Assembly (NCBI RefSeq): GCF_003725545.1
Contig: NZ_RJLN01000008.1
Coordinates: 38,056-102,055, forward strand
Direction of reading: 5' to 3'
Origin: Micromonospora solifontis
GTDB taxonomy: Bacteria; Actinomycetota; Actinomycetes; Mycobacteriales; Micromonosporaceae
DNA length: 64,000 bases
Part shown: positions 50,330-58,915 of the stretch, one piece after another
Layout: every line of letters begins with the position of its first letter
Numbering within the stretch: the stretch's first letter is position 1
Made by a program: the position numbers and the translations under genes
The notes under the pieces: model-generated
What the model saw: the letters and a program-made list of their open reading frames with translations, nothing else
The model's database searches: none
What the model was told of the DNA's origin: nothing

Positions 50330-50491
50330 CCGGACAACCTCCCCGCCCGTGCGGTGACACGCCGGCTCCCCGTACGCGCACCCCTCGACACCGCAACCCT
50401 ATAGCGGCCCGCGGCGCTCACCGAGCAGGAAGCACCACGACACGCCGCGCAGCCACCGAGAAGATCACCAGCACCGACCGACCGACGCCGC

Positions 50492-50956
50492 TCAGCCCGC
50501 GAAGTCCTCCGGACGCACCTGCTCCAGGAACTCCCGGAACTTCTCCACCTCGTCCTCCTGCTCGTCCGGGATCACGATCCCCGCCTCACTGAGGACCTGC
50601 TCCGCACAACGAATCGGCGCCCCCACCCGCAACGCCAACGCGATGGAATCGCTCGGCCGCGCCGACACCCGCACCCCGTCACCGATCAACAGATCGGCGT
50701 AGAAGACGTTCTCCTTCAGCTCGGTGATCTCCACCGCCCGCAACGGCGCCTGCAGCGCCGCCAACACGTCCCGCAACAGATCATGCGTCAACGGCCGCGC
50801 CGGCTTGACCCCCTGCTGCTCGTAGGCGATCGCCGTAGCCTCGACCGCGCCGATCCAGATCGGCAGATAGCGGTCCCCCTCAACCTCCCGCAGCAGGACG
50901 ATCGGCTGGTTGCTGGGCAGCTCCACCCGAACTCCGACCACGCTCAGCTCGCGCAC
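50492..50956 (-). CDS. DUF151 bifunctional-nuclease-domain protein
   Basis: A 154-residue single-domain protein: VRELSVVGVRVELPSNQPIVLLREVEGDRYLPIWIGAVEATAIAYEQQGVKPARPLTHDLLRDVL, then KENVFYADLLIGDGVRVSARPSDSIALALRVGAPI. This is the BFN/DUF151 fold seen in Rv1829 and in plant BBD nucleases. RNase/DNase activity is reported for some members. GTG 50956 follows GGAGGCGGCG and gives the family start. Position between the two MerR genes matches the mycobacterial order. Confidence 0.9.
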   Translation of the reverse strand: MRELSVVGVRVELPSNQPIVLLREVEGDRYLPIWIGAVEATAIAYEQQGVKPARPLTHDLLRDVLAALQAPLRAVEITELKENVFYADLLIGDGVRVSARPSDSIALALRVGAPIRCAEQVLSEAGIVIPDEQEDEVEKFREFLEQVRPEDFAG

Positions 50957-51169
50957 CGCCGCCTCCGTGTCGTCGTCGCCTAACGCACCGCGCCCTTCCC
51001 TGCACGGTACACGGACCGCGTCACGAGAGTCCCATGCGCTACGTGCCCCACGCCCCGCCGGAAAGGGGGTTACCCCGGCAAGCCTACGACACGCTTCCCG
51101 CAAGAGATCTTTCCGCGCCCACCGACGGCAGAGGCCGGGCGCCCCCAACGACACCCGGCCCCACACACC

Positions 51170-51925
51170 TCAACGACCCAACGTCGACCGCAGCCCCACC
51201 CGCACCAGAGCCGCGTGCAACTGCTGCGACAACGCCACCAACTCCCGCGCCGTCTCCGCCGCCCGGGCCCGCGCCGCAGGATCACTCTGCCGCGCCAACG
51301 GAGCCACCAACTGCGCGAACAGACCGACCTCCCGATCCGCCGCCGTCCGATACCCCCGCAGATGCCGCGGCTGGATTCCATACGCCGCCAACCCCGCCAC
51401 CGCCCGCGCGATGATCAACGCATCCGCGTCGTACCACCCCGGCGGATCGGACACCAGCACACCGAGCCGCTCCAACTCCACCAACGTCGACTCGTCGATC
51501 CCACTGCGGGAAACCAGATCGGCCCGCCCCAGCCGCACCTCCGACGACTCGGCGGACTCCTCCACCTCCCGACCCGGGACCTCACCACCGGGACCCACCG
51601 CCACCAACGCCGGCCGCTGCCGCCCCGGCGCCGCACCCGACGCGTCCCACTCCGCCAACTGGTCACGGATCACCCGCAACGGCAGATACTGGTCCCGCTG
51701 CGCGGACAACACGAACCGCAACCGCGCCACATCGTCCCAGCCGTACTTCCGATAACCCGCCGGCGTCCGCTGCGGCTCCACCAGGCCCTCGGCCTCCAGA
51801 AACCGCAACTTCGAGATCGTGACGTCCGGGAACTCCACCCGCAGCTGCGCCAACACCTCACCGATACTCATCAGCGGGGTCGAACGCGCCGCCCCGGGCG
51901 GCGTCGAAGCCGCAGGCTCGTTCAC
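51170..51925 (-). CDS. ftsR: MerR-family cell-division regulator FtsR
   Basis: A 251-residue MerR-type protein: MSIGEVLAQLRVEFPDVTISKLRFLEAEGLVEPQRTPAGYRKYGWDDVARLRFVLSAQRDQYLPLRVIRDQLAEWD. A second winged-helix-like part follows (FLVSRSGI-like: RADLVSRSGIDESTLVELERLGVLVSDPPGWYDADALIIARAVAGLAAYGIQPRHLRGY). Rv1828 and corynebacterial FtsR share this two-part layout; FtsR activates ftsZ in Corynebacterium. The start overlaps the garA stop by 4 nt. Interaction with the phospho-sensing GarA gene product is not known. Confidence 0.88.
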   Translation of the reverse strand: MNEPAASTPPGAARSTPLMSIGEVLAQLRVEFPDVTISKLRFLEAEGLVEPQRTPAGYRKYGWDDVARLRFVLSAQRDQYLPLRVIRDQLAEWDASGAAPGRQRPALVAVGPGGEVPGREVEESAESSEVRLGRADLVSRSGIDESTLVELERLGVLVSDPPGWYDADALIIARAVAGLAAYGIQPRHLRGYRTAADREVGLFAQLVAPLARQSDPAARARAAETARELVALSQQLHAALVRVGLRSTLGR

Positions 51926-52374
51926 CCCCGGCCGGCCTCCTCCTCCGGACGCGGACCGGCGATGAACACCACCCGGAACTTACCGATCTGCACCTCGTCA
52001 CCATTGCTCAACGTGGCCGCCTCGACCCGCTCCCGGTTCACATACGTCCCGTTCAGGCTGCCCACGTCCCGCACCGTGAACGTGCCACCATCCCGGTGGA
52101 ACTCGGCGTGCCGCCGAGAAACCGTCACGTCATCGAGGAAAATGTCACTGTCCGGATGCCGCCCACTCGTCGTCACATCGTGGTCCAGCAAGAACCGGGC
52201 ACCCGCATTCGGACCCCGACGAACCACCAGCAGCGCCATACCCGGCGGCAGCGAACCGGACATCCGGCTCGGCACCACATCGGTGTCCGGCCCCTCCAGC
52301 ACTTCGTCGAGCGAACCGAGATTGAGCGTCGAAGTGACGTCGAGCGGGGGGAACTCGTCGTCTGGCCGCGTCAT
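51922..52374 (-). CDS. garA: FHA-domain signalling protein GarA/OdhI
   Basis: A 150-residue protein. The N-terminal flexible tail contains DVTSTLNLGSLDE, the equivalent of the phosphorylatable E-T-T motif of GarA, here with Thr-Ser-Thr. The FHA domain follows: ALLVVRRGPNAGARFLLDHDVTTSGRHPDSDIFLDDVTVSRRHAEFHRDGGTFTVRDVGSLNGTYVNRERV, with the phosphothreonine-binding G-R, S-x-x-H and N-G residues. PknB/PknG phosphorylation makes the homologue fold on itself and release 2-oxoglutarate dehydrogenase and glutamate enzymes. It lies between gcvH and ftsR. Confidence 0.92.
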   Translation of the reverse strand: MTRPDDEFPPLDVTSTLNLGSLDEVLEGPDTDVVPSRMSGSLPPGMALLVVRRGPNAGARFLLDHDVTTSGRHPDSDIFLDDVTVSRRHAEFHRDGGTFTVRDVGSLNGTYVNRERVEAATLSNGDEVQIGKFRVVFIAGPRPEEEAGRG

Positions 52375-52591
52375 GGGGACCACCTCACGGATCTGTTTCG
52401 GTCGGCGTCGGGGTAATGGCGGGTCTGGCCGCCGGGTCAGACACACCCGGCGGCTGGCTCCCCGTGCCCGGGAAGGCGCATTCCACAACGCTCAACTATT
52501 GGGTTCTCGGTCGACTGGGCGAGCCTAGCCAGCGCCGAAATGCAGGGCAACCGGACGCGCGGAGACAGCACCCGCGCCCGGCACGACAAAC

Positions 52592-52972
52592 TCAGCTCTC
52601 AGTGAGCTCGCGATACGCACCAGCGGTCAGCAGACCCTCAACCGCCGCCGGATCATCCGGGGTGATCTCCAACAACCACCCCGCACCGTACGGATCCGTG
52701 TTGATCACCTCAGGAGTGTCGGCCAACGCCTCATTGCGCGCCGCCACCGTCCCACTCACCGGCGCGTAGATCTCCGACACGCTCTTGGTCGACTCGATCT
52801 CACCCAGCGGCTCACCCGCCGCCACCACCGCACCCGCGTCCGGCAACTGCACGAACACGATGTCACCCAGGGCGTCCTGCGCGAAGTGCGTGATACCGAC
52901 CCGAACGGCGCCGCCATCACCACCGGCCACCCACTCGTGCTCGGCGGTGTACCGCAGATCCTCAGGAATCAC
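52592..52972 (-). CDS. gcvH: Glycine cleavage system H protein
   Basis: A 126-residue lipoyl carrier. It reads DLRYTAEHEWVAGGDGGAVRVGITHFAQDALGDIVFVQLPDAGAVVAAGEPLGEIESTKSVSEIYAPVSGTV. The lipoylated Lys is in ESTKSVSE (about residue 65). It shuttles the aminomethyl group from GcvP to GcvT. GTG 52972 is the start. It is in the conserved DUF881-gcvH-garA position, separate from gcvP, which is the actinobacterial arrangement. There is no riboswitch in front of it. Confidence 0.95.
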   Translation of the reverse strand: MIPEDLRYTAEHEWVAGGDGGAVRVGITHFAQDALGDIVFVQLPDAGAVVAAGEPLGEIESTKSVSEIYAPVSGTVAARNEALADTPEVINTDPYGAGWLLEITPDDPAAVEGLLTAGAYRELTES

Positions 52973-53029
52973 CAGCTGCGTCCTTCATCCATCGGTGCAC
53001 CGGCGGGAAACCGGCGCGGCCGCGACCGG

Positions 53030-53959
53030 TCAGGAAACCGGCCGGGCGTGATCCAGCTTGATCGGCGCGTGCAGCTGCGAAACCTCCACAGCCTCACGAT
53101 CCTCAAGCGTCACGTTACCGCCGTCATCCCGCACCGACGCGACCACCCCGCCGGGAATGTTCAACGCCGTACGCATCGTCGCCGGATCCCCGATCACCGT
53201 GATCGTGTACGGACCACTCAACCGCCGCCCGTCCACCACCAGACCACCACCGGCGTCCACGAAATACGTCGACGCGATGACCCGCACCGCCGAGCCGTCC
53301 GACCCCGCGATCTGCATCGCCTCCGCGCCCGCGCCCCGCAACTCCTGCACCGCGTCCAGGATCCGCGCCGACGAGAGCTCCTTGCCCGGCGGCGCCTCGA
53401 ACCGCACCAGCAGACCCGGACCCACCGCCGGCAACGTACCGGCCAGGATCCCCAGCTCGTCCGCCCGCCGAGTCGCCTCCTCCAGCGCCGCCTCGCGGCC
53501 CTGCGCACCCGAGCGCAACTGACGCTGGCTCTCCTCCAACGCCTCGATGTCCTGCCGCAGCCGCCGCTCCCGCGAATCCAGATCCGACGAGATCCGCACC
53601 AGGTCCTCCTCCCGCGTCGCCGCGAGCGTCGGATCCGTCGACGTCGTCTTCAACTGCACCACCAGGGTGAACCCCAGCAACGCCAACAACACCGCGATCA
53701 TCGCCCCGGCCGACGACCACCGCCGCGACGCCGGCACCGGCTTCGCCTGCGGCTCGTCACCCGCCGACTCCTCCACCGGCGGCACCTCCGGCTCCGGCTC
53801 CCGCTCGGCCGGCTCCGGCTCGACCGGCGCCAACGGACTCAACTCGTCCGGATCGGGCGCGTCCGGGCGCGGATCCGGCTCACCCGCCGGACCCGTCGGC
53901 CGCCCCGGCCCCGCCGGCCTCGGCCAACCCGTCCCCGTCTCCCTGTGCTCCTCGCTCAT
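53030..53959 (-). CDS. DUF881 membrane protein
   Basis: A 309-residue protein. A long Pro/Glu/Arg-rich cytoplasmic N-terminus (1-80) is followed by one transmembrane segment (AGAMIAVLLALLGFTLVVQL), a coiled coil (TREEDLVRISSDLDSRERRLRQDIEALEESQRQL) and the DUF881 domain (AVGPGLLVRFEAPPGKELSSARILDAVQELRGAGAEAMQIAGSDGSAVRVIASTYFVDAGGGLVVDGRRLSGPYTITVIGDPATM). The family is membrane-linked and uncharacterised, and it is related to YlxW/YlxX division-cluster proteins. It follows sbp by 11 nt. Confidence 0.88.
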   Translation of the reverse strand: MSEEHRETGTGWPRPAGPGRPTGPAGEPDPRPDAPDPDELSPLAPVEPEPAEREPEPEVPPVEESAGDEPQAKPVPASRRWSSAGAMIAVLLALLGFTLVVQLKTTSTDPTLAATREEDLVRISSDLDSRERRLRQDIEALEESQRQLRSGAQGREAALEEATRRADELGILAGTLPAVGPGLLVRFEAPPGKELSSARILDAVQELRGAGAEAMQIAGSDGSAVRVIASTYFVDAGGGLVVDGRRLSGPYTITVIGDPATMRTALNIPGGVVASVRDDGGNVTLEDREAVEVSQLHAPIKLDHARPVS

Positions 53960-53970
53960 CGCCTGCCAAC

Positions 53971-54303
53971 CTACGCCCGGAACAGGTGCCGGCGGATCGC
54001 CGCCACGTTTCCGAAGATGCGCACCCCCAGCACGACCACCACACCGGTGGACAACTGGCCACCCACCCCGAGCTGATCACCCAGGTACACGATCAGGCCC
54101 GCCACCAGCACGTTCGAGATGAACGACACCACGAACTGCTTGTCGTCGAAGATCCGGTCGAGCTTCGCCCGCACCCCACCGAACACCGCGTCCAACGCCG
54201 CCACCACGGCGATCGGCAGGTACGGCTGCAACGCCGCGGGCACCGTCGGGTCCAGATACACCCCGAGCACCACACCGGCGAGCAACGCCAGCACCGCGAT
54301 CAT
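53971..54303 (-). CDS. sbp: Small basic protein, DUF1290
   Basis: A 110-residue membrane protein with about three hydrophobic segments: IAVLALLAGVVLGVYLDPTVPAALQPYLPIAVVAALDAVFGGVRAKLDRIFDDKQFVVSFISNVLVAGLIVYLGDQLGVG. This matches the sbp/DUF1290 family encoded beside ftsZ in Bacillus (sbp) and in the DUF881 cluster of actinobacteria (Rv1824). A role near the divisome is suspected. It starts inside the stop codon of the preceding DUF881 gene (4-nt overlap). Confidence 0.9.
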   Translation of the reverse strand: MIAVLALLAGVVLGVYLDPTVPAALQPYLPIAVVAALDAVFGGVRAKLDRIFDDKQFVVSFISNVLVAGLIVYLGDQLGVGGQLSTGVVVVLGVRIFGNVAAIRRHLFRA

Positions 54304-55244
54304 CGGCCACCTCCGGAGGGGCTGGAAGAGGTCCCCGAGCCGGACGGCCCGGGACTGGTCGAACCGACGGCACCCGAACCCGACGGAGACGGGCTCGGAC
54401 TCACCGAGGGCTCGGCGTAGCGTAGCCGCGGCTGCGGCGCGGCCGGCAGCGTGAGATTGTCGGCGTCCTTCACCCCGAACGACAACCCGTTCCTCCGGGA
54501 CACCGTCCGCATCAGGTCCGCCGCCGAACTCTCGTCGAAGCGGTCCCGCATCGACCCCGGACCGATCGCCGACACCTCGTACGGGCCCGTCACCGGCCGG
54601 TAGTCCACCAGGATCGCCTCACCCGCCGACCGGATCGTCGACGTCGCCGTCAACCGCTGCCCGTTGATCGCGATCGCCTCCGCACCCGCCGCCCACAGGG
54701 CGTTCGCCACCTTCTGCAGGTCGGAGTACAACACCCTGGACGGGCCCGCGTCCGCCCCCGTCACCGCGTCCTTGTCCCCCGCCGCGTCGGCCAACCGCAC
54801 CACCACACCGTCACCGCGCACCCGCCCCAGGCCGGTGCCCGCCTCCAGGTTCCGCAACCGGGACGCCTGCGAGCCGCCCAGCGCCGCGTCCCGCTGCCGG
54901 CTCACCTCCTCGCGCAACTGGTCCGCGCGCGCGGTCAACCGGTCCGTCTCGGCCTCACGCTGCTTGATCTCGGCGACCAGACCCGCCCGGGCCTTGGCCC
55001 GACCCGGCTCCTCCGCCATCGTCTCCCGGTACGCCACCGCGAACAGGAACCCGATCACCACGATCACCACCAGGCTCACCGGGCGCCCCAACAGCTGCCG
55101 CACCCGCGACGGTCGCACCGTCCGCCGCCGGGCCGCCGCGTCGGCGTACCCCGGATCGAGGGGGTTGCGGAACAGCTCGGTGAGGAAGTCCGGGGCGTAC
55201 ACCCGCGCCGACGGGTCCCCGCCGTCCCGGTTCGGGGCGCTCAT
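54300..55244 (-). CDS. DUF881 membrane protein
   Basis: A 314-residue paralogue of the other DUF881 gene. The cytoplasmic segment includes VYAPDFLTELFRNPLDPGYADAAARR, a conserved motif of actinobacterial members. The membrane span is PVSLVVIVVIGFLFAVAY and a coiled coil covers about 95-140. The DUF881 domain is GRVRGDGVVVRLADAAGDK ... SRVLYSDLQKVANALWAAGAEAIAINGQRLTATSTIRSAGEAILVDYRPVTGPYEVSAIGPGSM. The C-terminal tail is Ser/Pro/Gly-rich. It overlaps pgsA and sbp by 4 nt each, so the operon is tightly coupled. Confidence 0.88.
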   Translation of the reverse strand: MSAPNRDGGDPSARVYAPDFLTELFRNPLDPGYADAAARRRTVRPSRVRQLLGRPVSLVVIVVIGFLFAVAYRETMAEEPGRAKARAGLVAEIKQREAETDRLTARADQLREEVSRQRDAALGGSQASRLRNLEAGTGLGRVRGDGVVVRLADAAGDKDAVTGADAGPSRVLYSDLQKVANALWAAGAEAIAINGQRLTATSTIRSAGEAILVDYRPVTGPYEVSAIGPGSMRDRFDESSAADLMRTVSRRNGLSFGVKDADNLTLPAAPQPRLRYAEPSVSPSPSPSGSGAVGSTSPGPSGSGTSSSPSGGGR

Positions 55245-55876
55245 GCCGCCACCCCGGCCCGCCGGTCCCGCATCGCCCGCACCAGGCGGCTGGCCTGCAC
55301 CACGTACATCGCCCCGGCCACCCAGTAGAGCACCAGGCCCCACCAGGCCAGGCCCCAACCGATCGCGCCGGCCACGGTGGCCGCGCCCGGCGCGGCGGCG
55401 GCCAGCAGCAGGATCGGGAACGCCGCCAGCAAGAGGAACGTGGCGGTCTTGCCCACGTAGTGCACCGGCGGCGGGCCGTACCCGTGGCGGCGCAGCACCC
55501 CCAGCGACCCGAGCAGCAACAGCTCGCGGGCCAGCAGCGCCGCGGTGAACTGCCACGGCACCACGTCCCGCGCGGTGAACGCCAGCAGCGTGGCCAGGAT
55601 GTAGAGCCGATCGGCGAGTGGGTCGAGCAACTCCCCGAGGCGGCTGACCTGCTGCATCCGGCGCGCCACCCAGCCGTCCACCCAGTCGCTGGTGCCACCG
55701 ATCGCCAGGACCACGATCGCCGCGACGTCCGCGCGCACCACCAGGAAGAGATAGAGGAACAGCGGCACGCCGACGAGCCGGACGAAGCTGATCAGGTTGG
55801 GCAGGGTGAGTACCCGGTCCCCCACGACCGCCGTCGTACCGGTCGGGTGCTCCGACGGAGCCGGCCGACGCGACAC
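55241..55876 (-). CDS. pgsA: CDP-diacylglycerol-glycerol-3-phosphate phosphatidyltransferase family protein
   Basis: A 211-residue integral membrane enzyme of the CDP-alcohol phosphotransferase family. The signature D-G-x2-A-R-x8-G-x3-D-x3-D reads DGWVARRMQQVSRLGELLDPLAD, fully intact. LTLPNLISFVRLVGVPLF precedes it. It would make phosphatidylglycerophosphate or a related anionic lipid. It heads the DUF881-sbp-DUF881 operon as in Rv1822 (pgsA2), and is the first gene after a 294-bp gap. The start is GTG 55876. Confidence 0.85.
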   Translation of the reverse strand: MSRRPAPSEHPTGTTAVVGDRVLTLPNLISFVRLVGVPLFLYLFLVVRADVAAIVVLAIGGTSDWVDGWVARRMQQVSRLGELLDPLADRLYILATLLAFTARDVVPWQFTAALLARELLLLGSLGVLRRHGYGPPPVHYVGKTATFLLLAAFPILLLAAAAPGAATVAGAIGWGLAWWGLVLYWVAGAMYVVQASRLVRAMRDRRAGVAA

Positions 55877-56170
55877 CGAACCTCCCTCTGCAGCACGCTC
55901 CGGCGGCCGACCGTGATCGGTCGCTCCTCCAGGCTCGTGCGCGTTGCCGGCCGGTCTGCGCCGGCACCCTCCCCGATGCGGCCGATGATCCAGTGGATCT
56001 CGGGCCCGCCAGTTGCGCTGCCACTATATCGGGCTCCGCTGGCCGGTCCCGGGGCCTGCTTTCCGCGTCGGGGCGTTCGGTGTGTGTGCGCCGCCACACG
56101 ACCTGTAAGGCATCCTAGGACACTAGTGGGACGCCTGGGCTGGTGCGGCCGTGGCCGGCGTGCGAGTTGT
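55877..56170. other. Intergenic region upstream of pgsA
   Basis: No gene is supported here. On the minus strand TATAGT (plus 56023-56028) could be the -10 of the pgsA-DUF881 operon; no clear -35 is found. A second AT-richer patch near 56105-56135 lies beyond the end of the MarR gene and shows no strong hairpin. Confidence 0.4.
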
Positions 56171-56635
56171 TCAGGCCGTACGGGCCGTGGAGTCGGCGTC
56201 GGCAGGAGCGGTCATGGCGGCGGCCTGGCTGAACGCCAGCAGCGCCAGCAGCAGTTCGTGCTGCACCCGATTGGGCATCCGGTCCAGCACCGCCTGCACC
56301 GCCTGGTGCCGCCGCTCCTTCAACTCCCGCAGCAGGGTCTCCGCGGCGGCGGTGGGCACCAGGCGCACCTCACGCCGGTCGCGCGGGTCGGCCACCCGGC
56401 GCAGCAGGCCGACCGCCTCCAGCCGGTCGCAGAGCCGGCTCGCCGAGGAGGGCACGACGTCCAGCAGCTCGGCCAGGCGGTTCACGTTGCTGCGCGGGTG
56501 GGCGATGATCAGCGAGAGCACCCGCAGCTGGGTCGGAGAGACGACGTTGTGCCCCGAGGTGGCGGAGTCGAGCACACCGATGAGCGCGTCGGCAGCCGCA
56601 TCGATGGCTGCGGCAAGATTCGGAGGTCGCTCCAC
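56171..56635 (-). CDS. MarR-family transcriptional regulator
   Basis: A 154-residue winged helix: VVSPTQLRVLSLIIAHPRSNVNRLAELLDVVPSSASRLCDRLEAVGLLRRVADPRDRREVRLVPTAAAETLL. The wing has D-P-R-D-R-R-E-V as in typical MarR proteins. The last 20 residues are Ala-rich. It starts 46 nt after the stop of the SpoIIE-type phosphatase gene and is probably cotranscribed with it. The ligand and targets are unknown. Confidence 0.85.
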   Translation of the reverse strand: MERPPNLAAAIDAAADALIGVLDSATSGHNVVSPTQLRVLSLIIAHPRSNVNRLAELLDVVPSSASRLCDRLEAVGLLRRVADPRDRREVRLVPTAAAETLLRELKERRHQAVQAVLDRMPNRVQHELLLALLAFSQAAAMTAPADADSTARTA

Positions 56636-56681
56636 CCGCTGTCCCCTGGGCTCGTCCCGCTCGTGTTTCCCGCCGGTCCGG

Positions 56682-57869
56682 TTACCGCCCGCTCGCGACG
56701 TCGACCGGGCTGGAACCGCGCCAGTCCAGGCAGACGACGACCGCGTCGTCGCGGAGATCCGCGTCGGCGTGGTACGCGTGCAGTTCGCGCATCACCGTAC
56801 CAACTGCTTCGGTCGCCGGCTGCAACCGAGTGGACCGCATCGCGCGCGCCATGGCCCTTTCTCCATAGGGCTCCTGGGCATCCGGCCGCGCCGCGTACAC
56901 CCCGTCGCTCACCACGAACAGCCGGTCCCCCGGCTCGACGGTGAACTCCTGCACGTCGTACCGGGTCTCGGCGAACATGCCCAGCGGCAGCTGCTGCTCC
57001 AGCGCGATCGGGCTGACCGTGCCGCCGCGCAGCCGCAGCACGTGCGGTGAGCCGGCGTCCACCGCCCGCACCACCCCGCGCCGGGTGTCCAGCTCCAGCA
57101 GCAGCGTCGCCACGTGCCGGCTCCCCCGGTGCTGGTAGAAGATCGTGTCCGAGGCCAGCTCGGCCTGCTCCACCAGGCTCCCGCCCGAACGCCGGGCGTT
57201 GCGCATCGCGTTCACCGTGACCGCGGTGAGCAGCGAGGCGGCCAAGCCGCTGCCCGCGCCGTTGAGCACCGTCAGGGTGAGCCGGTCCCCGTCGACCGAC
57301 CAGTCGAAGTGGTCGCCACCCACCGTGTACGCCGGTTCGAGCTGCCCCGCCAGCACGAAGTCGCCGTGCGTGACGCTGCGGCCGGGCAGCAGGTCCCACT
57401 GCATCTCGGCGGCCATGCTGAGCCGTTCCCGCCGGCGGGCCCGCCGGTAGCGGTCGGTCTCCCGATCGGCGGCGCGCAGCGCCACCGCCAGCTCGTCCGC
57501 GACCTCCCGCACCGCCTCGACGGTCGCCGCTTCCGGGGTCCCCGGCAACTCGACCAGCAGCACCCCGAGCCGTTCCCCCCAGACCGACAGCGGCAGGTAG
57601 GCCCGGCAGCGGCCGTTCTCGCCGCTGTCGAGCACCGGTTGCTGGCTGCTGAAACAGCGCTGCGCCACGCCCTGGCCGGTCAGCGAGCCGCCGTCGGGCA
57701 GGTCCGGATCGAGCACCGGCCACAGGCCGCTGAACCGGTAGTCTGCGATGAAGAGCTCGGTCCGTACGGCGCCGAGCGCCGTACGCAGCGCCCCGTCGGC
57801 GGTCTCCGCCAACTGGTCGGGTGGCGCCGCGCGCAGTGCGCGCGCCACCTGTCCGGGCCCGTGCGGCAT
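56682..57869 (-). CDS. SpoIIE-type PP2C serine phosphatase with N-terminal GAF-like domain
   Basis: A 395-residue protein. The first 150 residues resemble a GAF sensor (LRTALGAVRTELFIADYRFSGLWPVL ... AYLPLSVWGERLGVLLVELPG). The PP2C domain follows: AEMQWDLLPGR, GGDHFDW (VGGD-x-x-D metal motif), LNGAGSGLAASLLTAV, FVVSDGVYAAR, and DLRDDAVVVCLDW (D-D metal motif). It would dephosphorylate anti-sigma-factor antagonists in partner-switching. ATG 57869 is preferred since GGAGG then lies six bases upstream. It is cotranscribed with a MarR gene. Confidence 0.85.
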   Translation of the reverse strand: MPHGPGQVARALRAAPPDQLAETADGALRTALGAVRTELFIADYRFSGLWPVLDPDLPDGGSLTGQGVAQRCFSSQQPVLDSGENGRCRAYLPLSVWGERLGVLLVELPGTPEAATVEAVREVADELAVALRAADRETDRYRRARRRERLSMAAEMQWDLLPGRSVTHGDFVLAGQLEPAYTVGGDHFDWSVDGDRLTLTVLNGAGSGLAASLLTAVTVNAMRNARRSGGSLVEQAELASDTIFYQHRGSRHVATLLLELDTRRGVVRAVDAGSPHVLRLRGGTVSPIALEQQLPLGMFAETRYDVQEFTVEPGDRLFVVSDGVYAARPDAQEPYGERAMARAMRSTRLQPATEAVGTVMRELHAYHADADLRDDAVVVCLDWRGSSPVDVASGR

Positions 57870-58042
57870 GCTCATCCTCCGAGGACGACTATTGCTGTAG
57901 GGCAAGCATCATAGCCTCTCGGATGACCCCGCCTTGATCCACTCGACCGGCCGCAGAGGACGAGCCCCTGCCGGACCCCGCGACCTGCGGCAGGGCGGGT
58001 CGATCACGCCTGGCGGGTGGCCGGACGGACGGTCAGGAGGGC

Positions 58043-58789
58043 TCAGGTCAGCGGTTTGGTGGCCACCGCGCCGTAGAAGGCGTCCGGCACCTGCTCCGGC
58101 GTGCCCGCCGGCCGCCACCGGGCGACCGGCACGATGCCGTCGGCCGTCGGCTGCCAGCGCCCGAGCAGCGGGGCGAACGCCGCGGGCGGGCGCATCCGGA
58201 ACGCCGGCCCCATCATGGCCAGCGCCTCCGGGTACGCCGCCAACTCCTCGCTGTCGAAGTCGACGGCCAGGAAGCTGCCCGGGGCGACCGCCTCGTACAG
58301 CTCGTCGAGCGTGCGCGCCAGGGTGGCGTCGTCCAGGAAGGCCGCCAGCCCGAGGAAGACCACCCCGACCGGCCGCCTCCCCCAGCCCGGCACGAACCGG
58401 TGCAGTTGGGCCGGGTCGACGGTGCCGATGTCGGTGGCGTCGCCGAAGCCGTACCCGGCCCGGTCGCTCCCGGCGAGCAGGCGCTGGCCGAGCCGGACGG
58501 TCACCGGGTCGACGTCGGTGTAGAGCACGGTGGCGTCCGGGGCGGCCTCGTGCACGTTGCCCCGGGTGGGCACCCCGGCGCCGAACACCAGGAAGCCGTC
58601 CACTCCGGCGTCGGCGATCGACCGGACGGCCCGGCCGAGGAAGTCGCGCAGCGACCGGAAGATCGCCCCGCACGGGCCGTACGCGCCCTCGAAGGCCCGG
58701 GCCGCGGCGACGTCGACCGGGTGGTGGTGCTCGCCGCCGAGCCAGAAGTCGATCATGCGGGCGGTGCTCGGCTGGTCGGGCTCGGCCAT
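58043..58789 (-). CDS. DUF574-type SAM-dependent methyltransferase
   Basis: A 248-residue actinobacterial methyltransferase-like protein. Family text: TARMIDFWLGGEHHHPVDVAAARAF (usually S-x-x-R-x-W-D-Y-L-L-G-G), then VDGFLVFGAGVPTRGNVHEAAPDATVLYTDVDPVTV (SAM loop), then PVGVVFLGLAAFLDD and FLAVDFDSEELAAYP. Parts of the SAM site are atypical: VFGAG replaces the usual DLGSG. DUF574 proteins are abundant in actinobacteria and mostly without known substrate. It diverges from the universal stress protein gene. Confidence 0.82.
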   Translation of the reverse strand: MAEPDQPSTARMIDFWLGGEHHHPVDVAAARAFEGAYGPCGAIFRSLRDFLGRAVRSIADAGVDGFLVFGAGVPTRGNVHEAAPDATVLYTDVDPVTVRLGQRLLAGSDRAGYGFGDATDIGTVDPAQLHRFVPGWGRRPVGVVFLGLAAFLDDATLARTLDELYEAVAPGSFLAVDFDSEELAAYPEALAMMGPAFRMRPPAAFAPLLGRWQPTADGIVPVARWRPAGTPEQVPDAFYGAVATKPLT

Positions 58790-58915
58790 CGACGAGGCTC
58801 CCCTCCTCCGGCGATGGGGGCCAGCGTACCGACGGGCCGGCTGCGGCGGTATCGCCCCGACGACGCCGTGGCGGCCGGGATACTGACCGCGGGCGGACGG
58901 CCAGGGAGGTACGGG

